Counted from the stretch's first letter, positions 22,809 through 36,155 are shown. The stretch is 64,000 bases of DNA from Bilabrum cf. latius (GCA_965178125.1 OZ237754.1:496001-560000); one strand, 5' to 3'. A program made the numbers and translations. The notes: generated by a model from the sequence alone, not told the origin.

Positions 22809-25100
22809 TCAGAAGCACCGCCTCCTCTTGGCCCCATCGCCCCAGTCGCTGCCGGGAGCCTCGCTGCCTCCGCGTGGGCGGATCGTGCCCAGCGGTTGGA
22901 CCGGGGCGACTCGCCTGCCCGTCCACAGGCGCTACTGCGGTACTCCGTGGAATCCCCAAGGGGCAGGCGCCAGGGCACCACCGGCCCACACTACGCCCGG
23001 CTGCGCAGTCATCGCTGTAGCACCACCGTGCGCTGCAGGCCAGCCCGAGCTCATCACAGGCATCTGGAGCCTCATCATAGGGAGTGCCCCGCTGGCCATG
23101 CTCACAGCCGGCTGCATCGACCCATGCCCATGCCCTTGTCCTGGCATGTCGGAGGCTAGCTGCGCTAGAGTCGGCTGCGGTGCCTGCAGATGCACCTGGG
23201 CCCCCGTGACCGGCCCGCACCGCGATTGGCCGACCCAGCGCGACTGGTAGAACAAGCCTGGATGTGCTCCCTGGAACATCACCTGCGGCTGTACCATGGA
23301 CATGGTGGTCTAGGCCAGCGAGCGGCTGGTGGAACTGGAAGAACTGGAGGACGATGACGATGATGATGAAGTAGGGCCCCATGATGCGGCATGGCTGGTG
23401 CTCTGCTTCGGGGGCGTCCTGGTGTTGGTCCTCTGCTCAGCGCCTTGCACCTCTGCCCCCCCGCTGAAGGTGCCCTGCCCCTGCCCCTGCCCCTGCCCCT
23501 GCCCCTGCCCCTGCCCCTGCCCCTGCCCCTGCCCCTGCCCCTGCCCTTGCCCCTGCCTCAGGCCCATGAGCAGCTCGGCGTCGCCCCGCGCTGCCGGGGT
23601 GACCACATCGTTCCCCGATGTGTTTCTAGGGGTCTTCACCCAGGGGGCCTGGATCCGCATGCCAGAAGTTGCGCTGGGGCAGGTGGCCAGCTGTCGCTGC
23701 TCGGTGACGATCGAGCCCATGCCGTCCAGGTCGTTCGTCTGCGGTAGCCCCCTCGCTCCCTGCTGCTACCACGAAGACAAGCACTGCACTGCGTGTTCTC
23801 CCTCTTCATCATCGGACTGCATGGGCTCCTGGCCTGAGATTGAGTCCCCCCTGGCCCTCTGTCCCATGGGGCTGCGGCTCTCCCAGCTGCTGTGGCCGTG
23901 GGTGGTGGCAAAATGCCCGTGGGTGGCAAAATCACCGGATCCGGATCCAGTCATGGCTGGTGCCTGGATCTTTGGTACGACACCGGATCTTGCCACCTTC
24001 TCGAGAACTGCAGCCGAGGGCTTTCCTTGACCTACCCGTCGCGCTGCCTGTGCCGCAGCCGCCCTGGCACCTCCCGTGGCCTGACCAATGGGAACCCTGG
24101 TCGCTTTTGCTTTCCCGTCCTCGGCTTCCTCCGAAGAGCCCCCGTGCTCGGGTCCTGCCGCCCTCACGTTGCTCCTCGTCCAAGGCCCAAATGCGGGGTT
24201 GTAGAACCTGGCGCCCGGCTCCTCGCCCAGCACGCGGCACACCCGGTGGTCCAGCGGCTGCTGCTCAAAGAAACACGCGAGTAGGTAGGCCAGCAGGTCT
24301 CGAGAAAAGTTTCGCTCGCCCGTCGCCCCCGCCGCCTGTCTGAACGTGTCCAGCACGAAGGCCGCCGTCAGCTCAGGGGCACGCAGCTTACCGGGTACAC
24401 GCGCGATTAGCCCGCCCGAGCCCTTGATCAGCTTCTTGTCCTCCACTCTCCACTATTCCCGTCCAGAACTTGCCGTTTTCGTGGGGACGATGCCGATGTA
24501 CCTGTATTTCTGCAGCGCTGCTCGGCGCCTCGTCTTGCCGGCTGCGCTTGGGTCGATCCCTCCCGCAATGAGAGCCTGCACGCTAGCGAATGGCTTTCCA
24601 TGGGCACTTGGCAGCAGCAATAGAGCTGCCAGGCAGTACACGTCCAAGTCTGAAGACGTTTCTGCGAATCTTCTTGGCATGGAGGACTGCGCGGCGATAC
24701 TGGCTCGCAAGTCTGCTGCGTTCATGCTGTGCAGAGGATTGATCGCGCCTCCATTCGATGGATGTCTCTATTCCACTGAGCTTTCTTCAGATCCGGTGTA
24801 TAGTGAAGCCAGCAGTGGCAACTAGGACTTCCCATGGGTGACGTCTCCTTCCAAACGCTTCTCCGCACCCTGCCTCCATGCCTGTGCCAGCGTCTCGGCA
24901 GAATCTATCTTAGGGTTTCTAGGCATATCGACATGGATGTGGTCAACATCTTCAGGACATGGGCTTGCCTTCTGTGACTACGGTGGCAAAACTTGGGAGT
25001 TGCCCATGCGATGCTGCTGCCAGCTGGTTGCTTCGTTCGACGCTCTCGCTGATCCTGCCTTGGGAGATGCTTGCGCCCTTGCCCTCGGTAGCGAATACAT
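22809..25100 (-). CDS. unknown protein with GQ repeat and a possible AP2-like segment
   Basis: The minus-strand frame from ATG 25100 to TGA 22811-22809 gives 763 residues with seven TAGs. Residues about 205-275 read KYRYIGIVPTKTASSGRE, TAG, WRVEDKKLIKGSGG, then LRAPELTAAFVLDTFRQAAG and NFSRDLL. The order 'Y-x-G-V, W, T/E-x-A-A, A, NF' resembles an AP2/ERF-type DNA-binding domain, but the match is loose and I give it low weight. Further on there are basic and Gly/Ser segments, a long (Gly-Gln)n run encoded by a hexamer repeat (about 23472-23556), a poly-Ser run and a Met/Gln/Pro-rich C-terminus. Low-complexity Q/S-rich tails are common in transcription regulators, which is only an inference here. 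TAG 24991-24989 lies in a stretch that otherwise looks like an intron end, so the N-terminal 45 residues are less certain. Confidence 0.62.
23472..23556 (+). repeat. CCCCTG hexamer microsatellite
   Basis: About fourteen near-perfect copies of ccctgc/cccctg. On the minus strand it encodes alternating Gly and Gln in the unknown protein. Confidence 0.9.
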
Positions 25101-25438
25101 TATTTGATATATACTTCGGCTCTTGATGTCTCTTGGTGTTGTGCAAGTCGATTCTATCGCCGGTAGCCAAATATGACTGTTTCCTGCAAATTCTGGAAGA
25201 GAAGGGTGTCCAAAAATGCGCGATACTACTCGCTAACAAAGCAGAAATGCAGTCACTTCGAAAGAGCAACAACTGTTTTACGGCTGTACTCACGTTTCTA
25301 CAACAAGGTACAACAAATGCAATTTAAATGTGACAGAGAATACAGTGTTCTTGCCAGCTACCCAATAATTCCAATTCCGAATCGTCCCGCAGATTCCAGG
25401 AAACATTGGAGTTTCTGAGCCGGCTGGACGGTTCAGCA
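25101..25438. other. intergenic region
   Basis: AT-richer spacer between two minus-strand genes: 3' flank of the 9.2-kb gene and 5' flank of the 763-residue gene. The frame of the downstream gene stays open to a TAA at about 25281 but has no ATG before 25100. Confidence 0.5.
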
Positions 25439-28400
25439 TCACTGCCCAGCAAGTCCAACCACCCCACCAGACCATAAATCTCCCGTACTACTAGCATGCT
25501 GCCCGATAACCTCCTCCGAATCGACCTCCTTGAGCATACCGGTGCCACGTCTGGTGGCTACGGAGCGACCACCATTTGGGACTTGCAGTTTCTCCGCCTC
25601 TCCGTGTGCGTACTACTCAAACTCCCGATCGCTTTCCGCCCCATTGCTTCCTCCAGTAACCCCATTGAAGCCCTTTGGAGAGTATGGAGCCAATCTGGAA
25701 TCTATAGACGGCTTGGAGAGCCCAGGACGCGTGCTTGGCTACGATGCGCCCGGGGCGCCGCGCAGTGCGCGGCGCCCCGCGGAACCAGGACCTCCCTCCT
25801 AATCGTACACGAATGCAGCCCCATTACTCGCGGTACCGGCATCGTGAGGACCCCCGGCCTCCTCGGAACCCATGACCACCATTTTCAGGCTGGGAGCGGG
25901 GGCGGGGGCGGTTCCAGGTGCTCGCCCTGGAGCACCTGCTCCTGCGCCTCGGGAACGGGGATTCCCGGACGTTGCCGCTCCCCCTCCCCCTCCCCGCACC
26001 ACACGAGATCGGTTGGGAGGCGCAGCGGTCTCAGCTGCACCACCGTGCGATGCAGCTGGCGCGACAGCTGCCCGCCCTTCCAGTGCGCCTCCAACGAAAC
26101 GCCTCGGCAAGCCCTCTCTTTCGCCGCCGCCCTGCCGCCCCTCGGGAGCGGAAGCACCCGACTGCAACACCAGCCCGCTTCCCTGCTCCAGCGCCTCCTG
26201 CCGCTCCACCGCCTCGAACGGCGCACCGCCGCCACCAACGCCAGCGATCGCACTCGTCATACCGCCGGTCAAACTACCAAGCGGACTGCCATTCACGGCC
26301 ACGTTTTCGGGGCTGACCCTGGCCACAATGTGCGGACCAGGCCCACGCGCACTCGTCACACCACGACCCGACCGCTGGCCCGTCCATCCCTGGCTCGCTG
26401 TTCCCTGCCTCGCTGTTCCCTGGGGCGGGGCGCGGCCTCCACGCCCACCGTCCACAGCCGTCCGCCGCTCGTGACCGCCATCGGTATACTGCTGCTGCTC
26501 TTGCATTTCTCGCCCCCTTCCCCCTTCTCCTCCCCCCCCTCCTCCTCCTTCCCCCCCTCCATGTCCGTTTCCTCGCGGGGAGTGCCCCTGCAATCCCTCC
26601 TCTAGCCAACTCGCCCGCTGGTGCTGGTGCTGGTGCTGGTGCTGGTGATCACCACCACGCGATGAACCCTGCCCGGAAGCCGAAAATTGCACCTCCCTAT
26701 GCCCCCCATCTTCCTAGTTCTACACACCGTCAAGCGACGACCGTTTCAGCCCTCCCACGATCCGAACCCTTGGCGAGGCAGCACCACCATCAGGACGGCG
26801 GGAGCCTGGCCTGGCCTTAGACTTGCCGAACCGTCCTGACGCAGCGTCCCTCGCAGTCGCAGCCGCCCGAGCACCGCTCCCAACTGCCGGGCCAGACAGC
26901 GCCGACGACGATTGCACACCGCCGCTACCCCCATCACTCGTCACACCCGATGGTTTGAACTGCATGGGTCCCATGCCCCGCGGCCACTCGGCGTCGGGAG
27001 GAGCGCCCCCATCAAAAAGAAGCCGTTCCACTCCGGGGTTCGACCCCGGGACACCCGCGAAGGAAGCAGACATGTGCGCAGCCGCAGCACCGGCAGACTC
27101 GGCACCCCGTCGCAGCAGAGGGCCACGCGCCGCTCGAGCATGCCGCCCGGCGGTTCTCGCCCTGTTCCCTGCACCAGCCGCTGACTGCGTCACGAGGTGC
27201 GCAGGCAGCGAGCGTACCGCAAGACCTCCATGGATGTCCTCGTGTCCATCCTTTCCCTCTCCTGCCCCTTCGCCTGCTCCGACCTGGCCAACCGACGCTG
27301 CCCCAGGCCAAGCGTGCTGCTCGCGGGTGTAGCCCGCCTCCATGCGTGAGGCATTTTCGTGCCCCTGCCTGCTTCCATTCCCGTTGCCAGGAACTCGGGC
27401 TACACCGGCACCAGCACCTGCGTTGCTTCCCTCCCCAAGTCCGGAGAACTGTTCCTCCGCCCGTCTGGTCGCATCTGCAATCAGGGCGAGCCGCCTGCTC
27501 ACCTCTGCATCGGAGGGCCTCGCCTGGTGGGCCGTCTGCACAGCCAGTCCAGTCCCGACGATCTCAGGGTGCTGCTGGTGGAGGCTCTGAGAGGAGTACC
27601 CGTGCGCGCTGTGGGGCCGGATACCTCCAGCTGCTGTGCCTCCGGGCTGTTCCTCCACGGGGAGAGGACCGTAGGCGTCGTACAGCGTCCCGGACCCGCG
27701 ACCGTCGGCGCGCGGCGCCGGTTCGAAGTTCCGTAGCGGGGAATCCAGCCGTCTCCGCTGCCCCCTGGCGAGCCGCAGCAAGGCCCCACCGATCCCATCG
27801 GCCGACTAGGGGCGGCCGCCCGGGTTTGACGAAGAAGCAGAGCCGGCCGTGTTGGGCCGCGCCATTCCCGGCCCGTGAATGGGCCCCGCGCCCTCCACGT
27901 GCCTTCCCAATGCGGCCGCCACTGCGCTCGATGACAAGGGCGCCGCAGCCGAAGCAACCTTCCTCGATCCTACCTGCTGCTGGCTGCGGTGTGACGATTG
28001 GATTTGTTCCCTGCGCATGCGCTGCAGCTCCGACATGGCCGCAGCCGCCCGCTCCTCTTCCTCCCGAGCCACCCGGAGAGCCACCGCGGGTGAGGCCAGC
28101 GTCAGCTCGGCACGAGGCTCCGTGAAGTCGCCTCCTCTGCCCGCGCCCATCCCGCCGGCACCTACCGGCAGCATTTGCTCCTACGAAACCGCAACACCCG
28201 ACTGCGAGCGGCCAGCAGTGGGGCGATATCTGGCTATAAATTTCCCTCCCTGTCCGTGCTTTGGCTGCAGGGGACGCGCCTGCAACGAGCCAGAGGCGTT
28301 TGCAGCCCCTGCCTGCCCCCGGAATCCAGTCTGCTGCTATGGCTGTGGGACATGCGTAGAGCGGCGGAGCATTTCTTGGGCCTCGGATCCAGTTGTGGCC

Positions 28401-31400
28401 GCACCGCCAGGCTGACTAGCCCCGTACCCGCTCTACCTCAAGCCGCCGTCGCCACGCCTATCCTCGCCGTGCGCCTGGTTGCCACCCCTCGGGCTCGACA
28501 CAGACTCGCCCACCAGTTGCTGAGGCATGGAACCTCCGTCAATCGCCGCAACCTGCCCCTCCAGCCTCACCGAAGCCATGCCAGCACGGTCGGGCAGCCG
28601 CGCTTGCGAGAGTGCCAGCGCTTGGATTTCGGCCTGCAGGGAGACGGACGTCTCCAGCGCAATCTGGGAGGTATCGCGGAGTCCACCGAGCGGAGCAACC
28701 ACGCGCGGCATCGGTCGAGAGCCGCTTCGGTACTGCGCAGCGTGCTGGTGCATTGACCCTGGGTGCTTTATCCGTTGCCTGCTGCTGTCTTGATCCACTT
28801 TTGCGCCCCTCAGCACCTGCCGGTCGAATGCCTTGGTCCCCCTGCTCCGAGCATTCTAGCCTCGAGTGCCGCTTGAACCGCGAGGGGATCTGCGGGCACG
28901 TCGCTTTCTGCGCTTCTTCTTCAATTTCTTGTGCTTCCGTAGGTGCTCCTGGCCTTCTGCCCTGCTTGCGCTGCCGCCCCCATACATGGCGATAGAATCT
29001 TCTCGGTCGTCAAGATCTGTGCCAGACTCAGCTCCGCTTGCCCCCTGCCAATCGTCACCGCCCTTGCCCTCCGCTATGTCATACTGCCCAGTTTCCTGCC
29101 AGCCGTGGTGTGGAAGATGCGGCTATCCAGCGAGGCCCATAGTGTGACGTGCCCTCGAGGCCAATCCAGTGAGCGGCTTCGCCTGAGCGGGCCGCTGCAC
29201 CCCCCTGGCACTCAAGGAAGCAGACTGCTCCACTTCATGGGTGCCGTGCCTCTAGGACCTGCTTGGCAGTACGCTGGCGGATACTGGGCGACCGGCCGGC
29301 TGGTTTGCTTCCTGCATATGCCTGGCGTCAGCAGGAGAGCCCGGGCGGAAGGAGCCCAGCTGGCCGTCTTCGTCCGTTCGAAGGACCTCCGTGCTCGCAG
29401 TGAGTCTCGTGACGCCGCCCACCTGCAATGGCCGCTCTGCAGGCTGTTCCATTTCTCTGTACCTCGAGTTGGATGCCGCAATTTGGCTTGGAGGCCTCCA
29501 TCCTGCGTCTGGCTACAATCGCTTGATGCCAATCCCAGGGCTTGAGCCACCATGCCTGACCTGGGTAGTAGAGGAGGACAAGCCCTGCCTCGTGCTAGCG
29601 ATAGGGCTGGCTTGAAGGTAACCACCTCCCGTGGACGGGCCGTCCCGGAGCCTCTCAGCTGATCGGTTCCTCGGCGGGCTTTGCTCCCTCTGGTGCTGCT
29701 TCTACTGCTGCGGCGAGCGCTGGCGAGTGGAGCCGTGGATAGGTGATCCAGACCCTCGACCGCGATGGGCACTGGAATGGTGCGGTGACTTTCGCTCAGT
29801 ACGACCAGGGCGATTTCTTCGCGACTGCAGGGAGGCTGGAAGGTCAGTGCGAGCCTGCTTGCCCGCAGTGAGGTTCCTGAGCCTGTTGGATGGAGGTGGC
29901 ACTGGCTGTCTTCTCATTGCACGGCCAACGTCGCCGTCAGTTGCAGGGACCCAGGCCCTCTCTCGACCCGCGCGCCTCTCGACGGGAGTGTGCCGACCTT
30001 CGCCCGCGCCCGTCTCATACCGGAAGCCTCCATCGGCATCGCCCGCAGTAACGTATCCGACGACGTCTTTGCCGAGGCTCTCGGGACTCTGATTGCCCCC
30101 GTAAGTCTCGCGTGCAAAGCCAGTCTCTGGGACTTGGGCACGCGAGACACTAGGAGTTGTATCAGGCCTCTCGTTTGAGCTTGTGGCCATATGTGACTGG
30201 TACGCGGGGAAACGTGCGCTCTGCACCTGTGAGCGCGAGTTGATCGGGTGGCCGTGTCGCTGGGCGATGGGAGGAAGCTCCTGCGTGCGATCCCGCGGAG
30301 TATTGGCGGCAGCTTGCCTCTCCGCAGCCTGGTCCGGCCGTCCCGTGCCATCATGCAATGCACCGCCCAACTGGTCCGTGCTGCGTCTCGCAGACTCTCG
30401 CACTCCACTCGGACCGCGCTCCCACGCTCGCTACCGGTCGGTGGAAGAGGTCTTGGTGTTTGCATCGGCGTGCATGGGCGAACGAGGTGGCATGGTGCTG
30501 TGCTAGGTGTGAGAGGCATGAGGCCGCCTTTGGCCACCCCCGCCACCCCCGTGCCTAGCACCGGTATGCTCTGAGTGAACTGGCAACAGAGCATTAGCAC
30601 CTGGCGTATCGATCTTCTAGTTCGCACCATCAGCCGCACCAGCTAGGCGCACGCCAGCCGGGCCTTGGCTGGTCCCGGGCCTGAGCTGCAGAGGTGGACG
30701 ACCCTTGCGAGAAGGAGGCTGCCGGCCCGAAGTGCTGCTGGACGCCCCGCCCGAAGAGCTTACCCCCCCACCGCGTCGGTTCACAGACGCGATGGTCATC
30801 GACATACGGGACGGTGCGAGGTGAGAGCTCGGGCCACGCGAGCTGCTTGCCGAGCCCAGCACTCCTCTGGAGCCTCGACCATCGCTCGCCTGCGACCACG
30901 GTCTCACTCCCGCGCTGCCACGACCTCCAGAAGCTGCACTGGCCGCTTCGCTTGTGCCTGGTCGGACCAATCCGTGCTCGGTATCTCCATCCACCCTCAC
31001 GGCTGCAGGCACGTTCGACTGCTTGAGAACGATGGGGCTTGGGTTCACCTCCTTGGGCGGCTGCTGGCTCACTCCACCGGACACGTGCCTCACGGTCATC
31101 CCACTCTTGCGAGGACGAAGAGCCTCTGGCATCGGACCCATCATTTCGTTGAAGGAACCAGGGCCTGTGGACCTGCCTTTGCTCGGCCGCCGCACAGCAC
31201 GCCCACGGCCCTATCCAGGGCCATGCTTCCTACGGCCAGGGGCATTGCGCTCCGTCAGATCTTTCGCAGCCCCAGGTGGGCCACTTGCCTCTTCACCTTG
31301 CCGACCGATCGACCGGAACAGTATGGTACCTCCTGCAGCGGGGCGTACTGGCGACTTTAACAGGGTCTCTCGAGACTTGTGCTACGAATCGTGCGCGGCA

Positions 31401-34400
31401 GACTCGGCCATGTAGCCCAAGCTGTCGTGCTCCTGCTGCGGTGCGGGCGATCTTCGCTTGCCTGCAGGCTGTTGGCTACCATCGGCGTAGGGAAGGCCTC
31501 GGTCATTACCCCACGGTTCAGGCTACGGCTCCGAATCAGTTGCTGCTGGGCCATCCAGATCGCGGTCGCTATGGAGGGTAGTACGGAGGGCTAGATCCGC
31601 TTTCTCTCCAGCAGCTTCTTCGTCGTTCTATCGCGAGACGCCTCTCGTCGCCTCCCCCGCAGCAGCACCGCCAGCATCTGCATCTGGGGCAACGGCACCT
31701 GCATTCGCAGGGGCACTATGCTTGTGACTGCTCGATGGTTCTTGCTTGCGTGCACGTCGATGGCTATCATTGGTAGCCTGAGAAGGATCTTCCACTAGGG
31801 CAGGACCATCAGCTGGAGCAGGATCTTCAGCTGGGGCATGAGCAGTTGGCTTTACGGTGGGACGGGGAACTGGTGCTTCCTCTGTAGGAATCTGATCTCC
31901 GGTGACAGGGTCCATGTGGGGGCGACTGCGAGCTCTCGTGAGCTGCTGCATGGGCATGGGTAGCTCGCCCGTTGAGTAGACGCTCCCCGATTCGCTCGTC
32001 CTGCCAGTGTCGGGCATCTGGCCGCCCTCGTGACCTCCCTCCGCACCTGAGTCTCGACCACCATTGTCACCATCCTCCTCATCAGAGTCACCCCCCTTGC
32101 CCTCTCCGGCACCATCTGACTATCCAGCCTCCCTGCGAATCCCGCCTGCGCCCGCCACATCGTCACGGCCACCTTGACCTGCCCGAAAGTCCGGACTGGA
32201 AATCTACCTGTCCCCTCCAGAGTCATTAATCGACCGTACAGAGTTCAGTGGGGGCCCTGGACCGTCGGGCAAGCGCGGAGACTCGTCCGGCTAACTGGAA
32301 CCGTCCTTCCCGCGTTGACCAGCTGTGGATCCGGTGCCAGCACCAATAGGATGGTCTGGTGTCCCTCCGTGCGGTGTCACCTCAAGACTCTTGGACACGC
32401 TGTCTCTGCCTTTGGATGCTGTGGACCCGGCTTGCCCGGTCGGAGTGCCGCTCCCAACCGAGCCGATGGCTGCAGACTGCAGGCGAGGGTCCAGCTTGAG
32501 CACACTGCCAGTGGGTCGGACTGGCTACCCTCCGCTGGTGGCTGTGTGCTGCTTGCCTGTTCTGGGTCGTTGCCCCTGAGTGTTGCCTGTGCGGCTAGAG
32601 GCCCCACCTTCATCCTAGCGGACACCAGGTGTTTCGACCTTGCTATCGAGCTGGTCACCAGCTCGACCTGCTCCGCGCACATCAAGCTTCCCTCCAGTGC
32701 TGCGCTCTGGTGCCAGCGAAGGCTCAGCCGTCTTGTCGGAATCCTTGCTAGCTCTCCTGTTCTTTGCACTACCCTCTGCTTTGCCATCGCTAGCCATCGA
32801 TGTTGCGGAGGAGGATGCTGACATGGCATCTGGAGACTCTGGCTCGACGGGGCGAGCGACACCGAGCTGCGAGGACATCGACTAGCCAGCGGTTGCCTCT
32901 GCCACCGGCGGAAGGAGGCCACCGACATTGCCCTGCTGCTCGCTAGCATTCTGCTTGCTGTCGCCGTGCGTGGGCTGGATGGTGGGTGCATTCGCTCTTC
33001 CCGAGGCAACACTCCCGGAACCGCCTCCGATCGTCAGGCCCAGCCTGGGAACGATCGGCCTGCCGTCTGGTCCCACGGCAGGTGAGGCAGCGACTGCATC
33101 GGAGTACTGTGAGGCTGACCTACTACCTGAATCGCGTGACACCTGCCCATTTGATGCACCGTGTGACTAAGTACCAGCCTCGGACCGTTTCTGCTGCTAC
33201 TGATGCTTCTATTTCTGCTGTTGGCCCGTCTGGGCGCCCCCAGAAGCACTGCTCGATTGCGATGCTTGCGGTGCATGAGCGCCGCTCTGTCTCCTCGCCG
33301 GAGTCACGGACCTCGATCTCCTCACGTCCCCTAAGGTGGTGACGGATGAGGACCGCTTGGCCGCCAAAGACGCGGCGCTTCCTCCGGAGGGTCTCCTCGA
33401 AGGGGGGTCGGTGGACCGCCCCCGCCTCTGGCCCCGGGGCATAGAGGCTGCGGCGACCGCCGCGGCGTTTGCAGCCACTGCCGCGGCGCCGTCGATAAGT
33501 TCCGCTACGTTTACTTGCCTCAACCGGATGCTGTCGTCTTCTTCTTTATCATGGTCCACTTTCAGCCTCTTGAAGGACCCTTGCCTTGGCACGCCGTCCG
33601 CAGGATTGGGCAGCTGAGATCGCGACGAATCGTGACCACCGCTGCCACTACCGCTTCCCACGCTCTACCTATCACTCCCCGCACTGGCTGCTTCGAGCCC
33701 AATGCCTCCAGATGACTCGGAGTGGCCCAGCGAGCCGCCGCCCGGAGGCCCAGGGTGCGCCTGAATCCGAATTTGCACGAGGTCGTCGAGACCCAGCGCT
33801 TCGTTCCGGTCTTTTCCGCCTGATGATTGGCTTGCCATGCGCTCAGAGACTATGAAACGCATCAGCTTGAGCAGGTCGGTTTCGCGAAGTACGGAGCGCC
33901 AGCCAGCAGATTGCGCTCGTCTGGCAGACAGCCTCTCCAAGCGACCTCTCGAGGAACGCTGCACCTATAAAGATGCTGTCCCGGTGCCGCTTGGTGGCAG
34001 TCGCGTTGATCCAAGGCTTGTCGTGCTGCTAGTACCCTTCATCTCTCGGTCCGATGAAGCAACGCTCGATGCACCGCTCGGTGGTATCCTGCGCCGGCGC
34101 CCTTCCACGATTCCTGAGGCCGAAGCAGACAGTGCCACTGCACTTGACCCACTTTCAATTTCTTCGTCTTGAGATGGCGGTTTCAGGTCCAGACCAAGCG
34201 TGGAGTCGTCAAGTGGTCTCCATTGCGCATGCCATCTCCACTCTCGTCGTCGTAAGGCACCAACTGCAGGTTCAGGCAAAGACTCCATCCGCATTTCGTA
34301 CGAAAACACTTCGGTACTTTCTCCGATACTGGACCTGCGCTTAGCCATCGATTCCCGGAGGGGCCGATTCGTGTTGGCGTGCTGCGATGAACTAGCGCCT

Positions 34401-34636
34401 GCATCGTAGATGATGGGGCGTTCAGAAGACCTGCCGGGAGCTTTCGACTGGCTCCTACCTCCAGTTGCAAGAGCAACCTAATCCTTTGCTAGCCTTTCGA
34501 ACAGCTGCTTTTGTGCTTCGCTGAGGGTGCTCCCAACATGGCGGAGCTCCGGTCTGGGCAGTTGGGCGAGCTCTGCAGGAGGTCTGCGCCATGACGGAAA
34601 TCTTGGACCCCCAGACTGAAGCCTGACACCATCCAT
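25439..34636 (-). CDS. giant disordered protein (3,065 residues), unknown function
   Basis: A single minus-strand frame runs 9,198 bases from ATG 34636 to TGA 25441-25439. I followed it segment by segment: 33 TAGs, no TAA, no TGA. In the standard code its largest piece would be 353 residues. The N-terminus has a short helical part (ELRHVGSTLSEAQKQLFERL), then a run with RLERLSARRAQSAGWRSVL and LLKLMRFIVSERMASQ that may fold. Most of the remainder is Ser, Gly, Ala, Pro, Arg and Gln-rich low complexity, with a basic stretch (KHKKLKKKRRKRRARR, about 28930), an EEEERAAAAMSELQRMRREQ helix (about 28050) and Gly-rich and HQHQ repeats near the C-terminus. No catalytic domain is visible. Such proteins are often scaffolds, but nothing here identifies a partner. 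A short intron hidden in frame cannot be fully excluded. Confidence 0.72.
26614..26647 (+). repeat. TGGTGC/TGGTGA microsatellite
   Basis: Several tandem ctggtg units which, on the minus strand, encode a His-Gln repeat in the giant protein. Confidence 0.75.
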
Positions 34637-34812
34637 AAACGACTACAAAGTGAGATAAGACATAATGAACGGAAATTGTTTGCGTTTCTGCCACCCAACT
34701 CGCGAGCTGCACCCAACGGATCGCCGCGGTCGCAACTACCAGTTGCAGTGCGCCGGCGGTCGCAAACAGGCACACACGTTTAATCAGCAGGAAACGACAA
34801 CACAGAAACACT

Positions 34813-36070
34813 TCATTCATCACCAGAAAGCCTGCTCTTCACCCAGGCGCACATCCTCGCGAGGTGCGTCGGGCCGTTCTTCTCGAACATGAGCTCGTGG
34901 CCCGAGCCGTCCTCCACGCTCACGAACTCCTTGTCCAGAGCGCCCCTGCTGCTGCCCTCGTCCGATGAGCCTTCGGATTGCTCCGACGAAGCAGCCCCGC
35001 CTGTAGCAGCACCTGGAGCTTCCATCTTCTTTCCTTCCCCGTACGCCTGCAACAAGCGCTTAGAGGCGTGGTAGTCGGTCAGTGCGTCCGTGTCCGCGTG
35101 ATGCACCTGAATCGGCACCTTCATGCGATGCACTCGCTCGCGCACGTGCTCCACCAGGGCGAGGAGCTCAACCCCCGTGCTCGCATACACGTCTCCGGGG
35201 CAACCCGCCCTATCCTCGTCGTAGTCTGCCACCACCGCCTTGTTGTTGCACACCCGCTTGTTTTCGATTTGCTGGACGACAATTCCCGGGATGGTCGCGT
35301 TCACGATGCCCTGCATGGCGCGAAGGAACGGAGTGGCCACTGCAGGGTCTACCTCCACCATGGGAGCAGACAGGACTAGTCCGGAGGGAGGCGTGCCGCT
35401 CTGTTCCAGCGCATCGGCAAGCGCGAGAGCGAACGTGCCGCCCATGCTGTGACCGAGCACGAAGAGAGGAGCATCCGGCGCGACCTCGGCCTCCGTCTTA
35501 GCGTGCGGGAGGAAGGAGAGGAGATCTTGCAGAACGCCTTTCCAAGACTTGATGAATCCCCTGGTGCCACGACTCAAGCCGTGTCCTTCGACGTCAAGGC
35601 CAGCGCAAGCCAACCCCATCTTGTTGAACGATCTTGCCATGAGCTCATACCGACCGATGTGATCGCAGAACCCATGACAGATCACAACCTGCATATACTT
35701 GGAAGGGCAGCGTACTTGTCCTTGAGCTGTTGGGCGTGTGCGAACGCAGCATGAGTTGGTACCGATCGTCTCTCACCAGTCCCTTCGGCTCAGGAACCCT
35801 CCAAATACGCTTAGATAGCCACAATCCAGTTGATGGGGACTAAAAATAGCGCGTGGCGAGGGCTGGTGAGCTCTGTGGAGACAATTTTCGAGTTGTCGTA
35901 GTTGGATGCGATGGTGATACAACCCAAGGTAGGCCGCCCAAAGCCCTTAACGCGTGATATGCTCCAATCCCAGCGCCAGCAAGAGCGAGCCACGATTTAA
36001 GGTCTAGTGAAGCAAGCTGGGTACCAAAACTCTCCATGGTACACCAAGATTGTGACATGAAGTAGACCAT
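34813..36070 (-). CDS. monoacylglycerol-lipase-like alpha/beta hydrolase
   Basis: Two exons: 36070-35777 and 35697-34813 (TGA), with intron 35776-35698 (GTGAGA...CTTCCAAG, 79 nt), giving 392 residues. The fold and catalytic triad of the MGL/lysophospholipase family are visible: HGFCDHIGRY oxyanion region, nucleophile in GHSMGG, Asp in HHADTDALTDY and His in GSGHELMFE. The N-terminal exon adds a membrane anchor (SWLALAGAGIGAYHALRALGG) and the strand RYF-TAG-SPSTGLWLSKRIW, which aligns with the family pattern 'Y-F-x-(S/N)-x-x-G-x-x-L-x-x-R-x-W'. The TAG (35842-35840) is therefore inside conserved sequence. Between Asp and His there is an acidic Ser-rich insertion. It likely hydrolyses monoacylglycerols or lysolipids at a membrane. 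It lies 176 bp upstream of the giant gene on the same strand. Confidence 0.86.
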
Positions 36071-36155
36071 TCAACAGTACGGCTTATCTTTCAGCCGCGC
36101 CAAAAGGGACTGTAGTGCTCTAGCAGAGCACATCCGGGTGCAAAGTGCATCCAAG

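Noticed and set aside
27031-27050. tRNA T-arm-like sequence (ggggttcgacccc)
   Set aside because: No acceptor, D or anticodon stem could be paired around it, and it lies inside the open frame of the giant protein.
34455-34823. Minus-strand ORF starting MMNEVFLCCRF with a membrane-like stretch
   Set aside because: It overlaps the lipase stop and the start of the giant gene in another frame; no splice or family evidence supports it.
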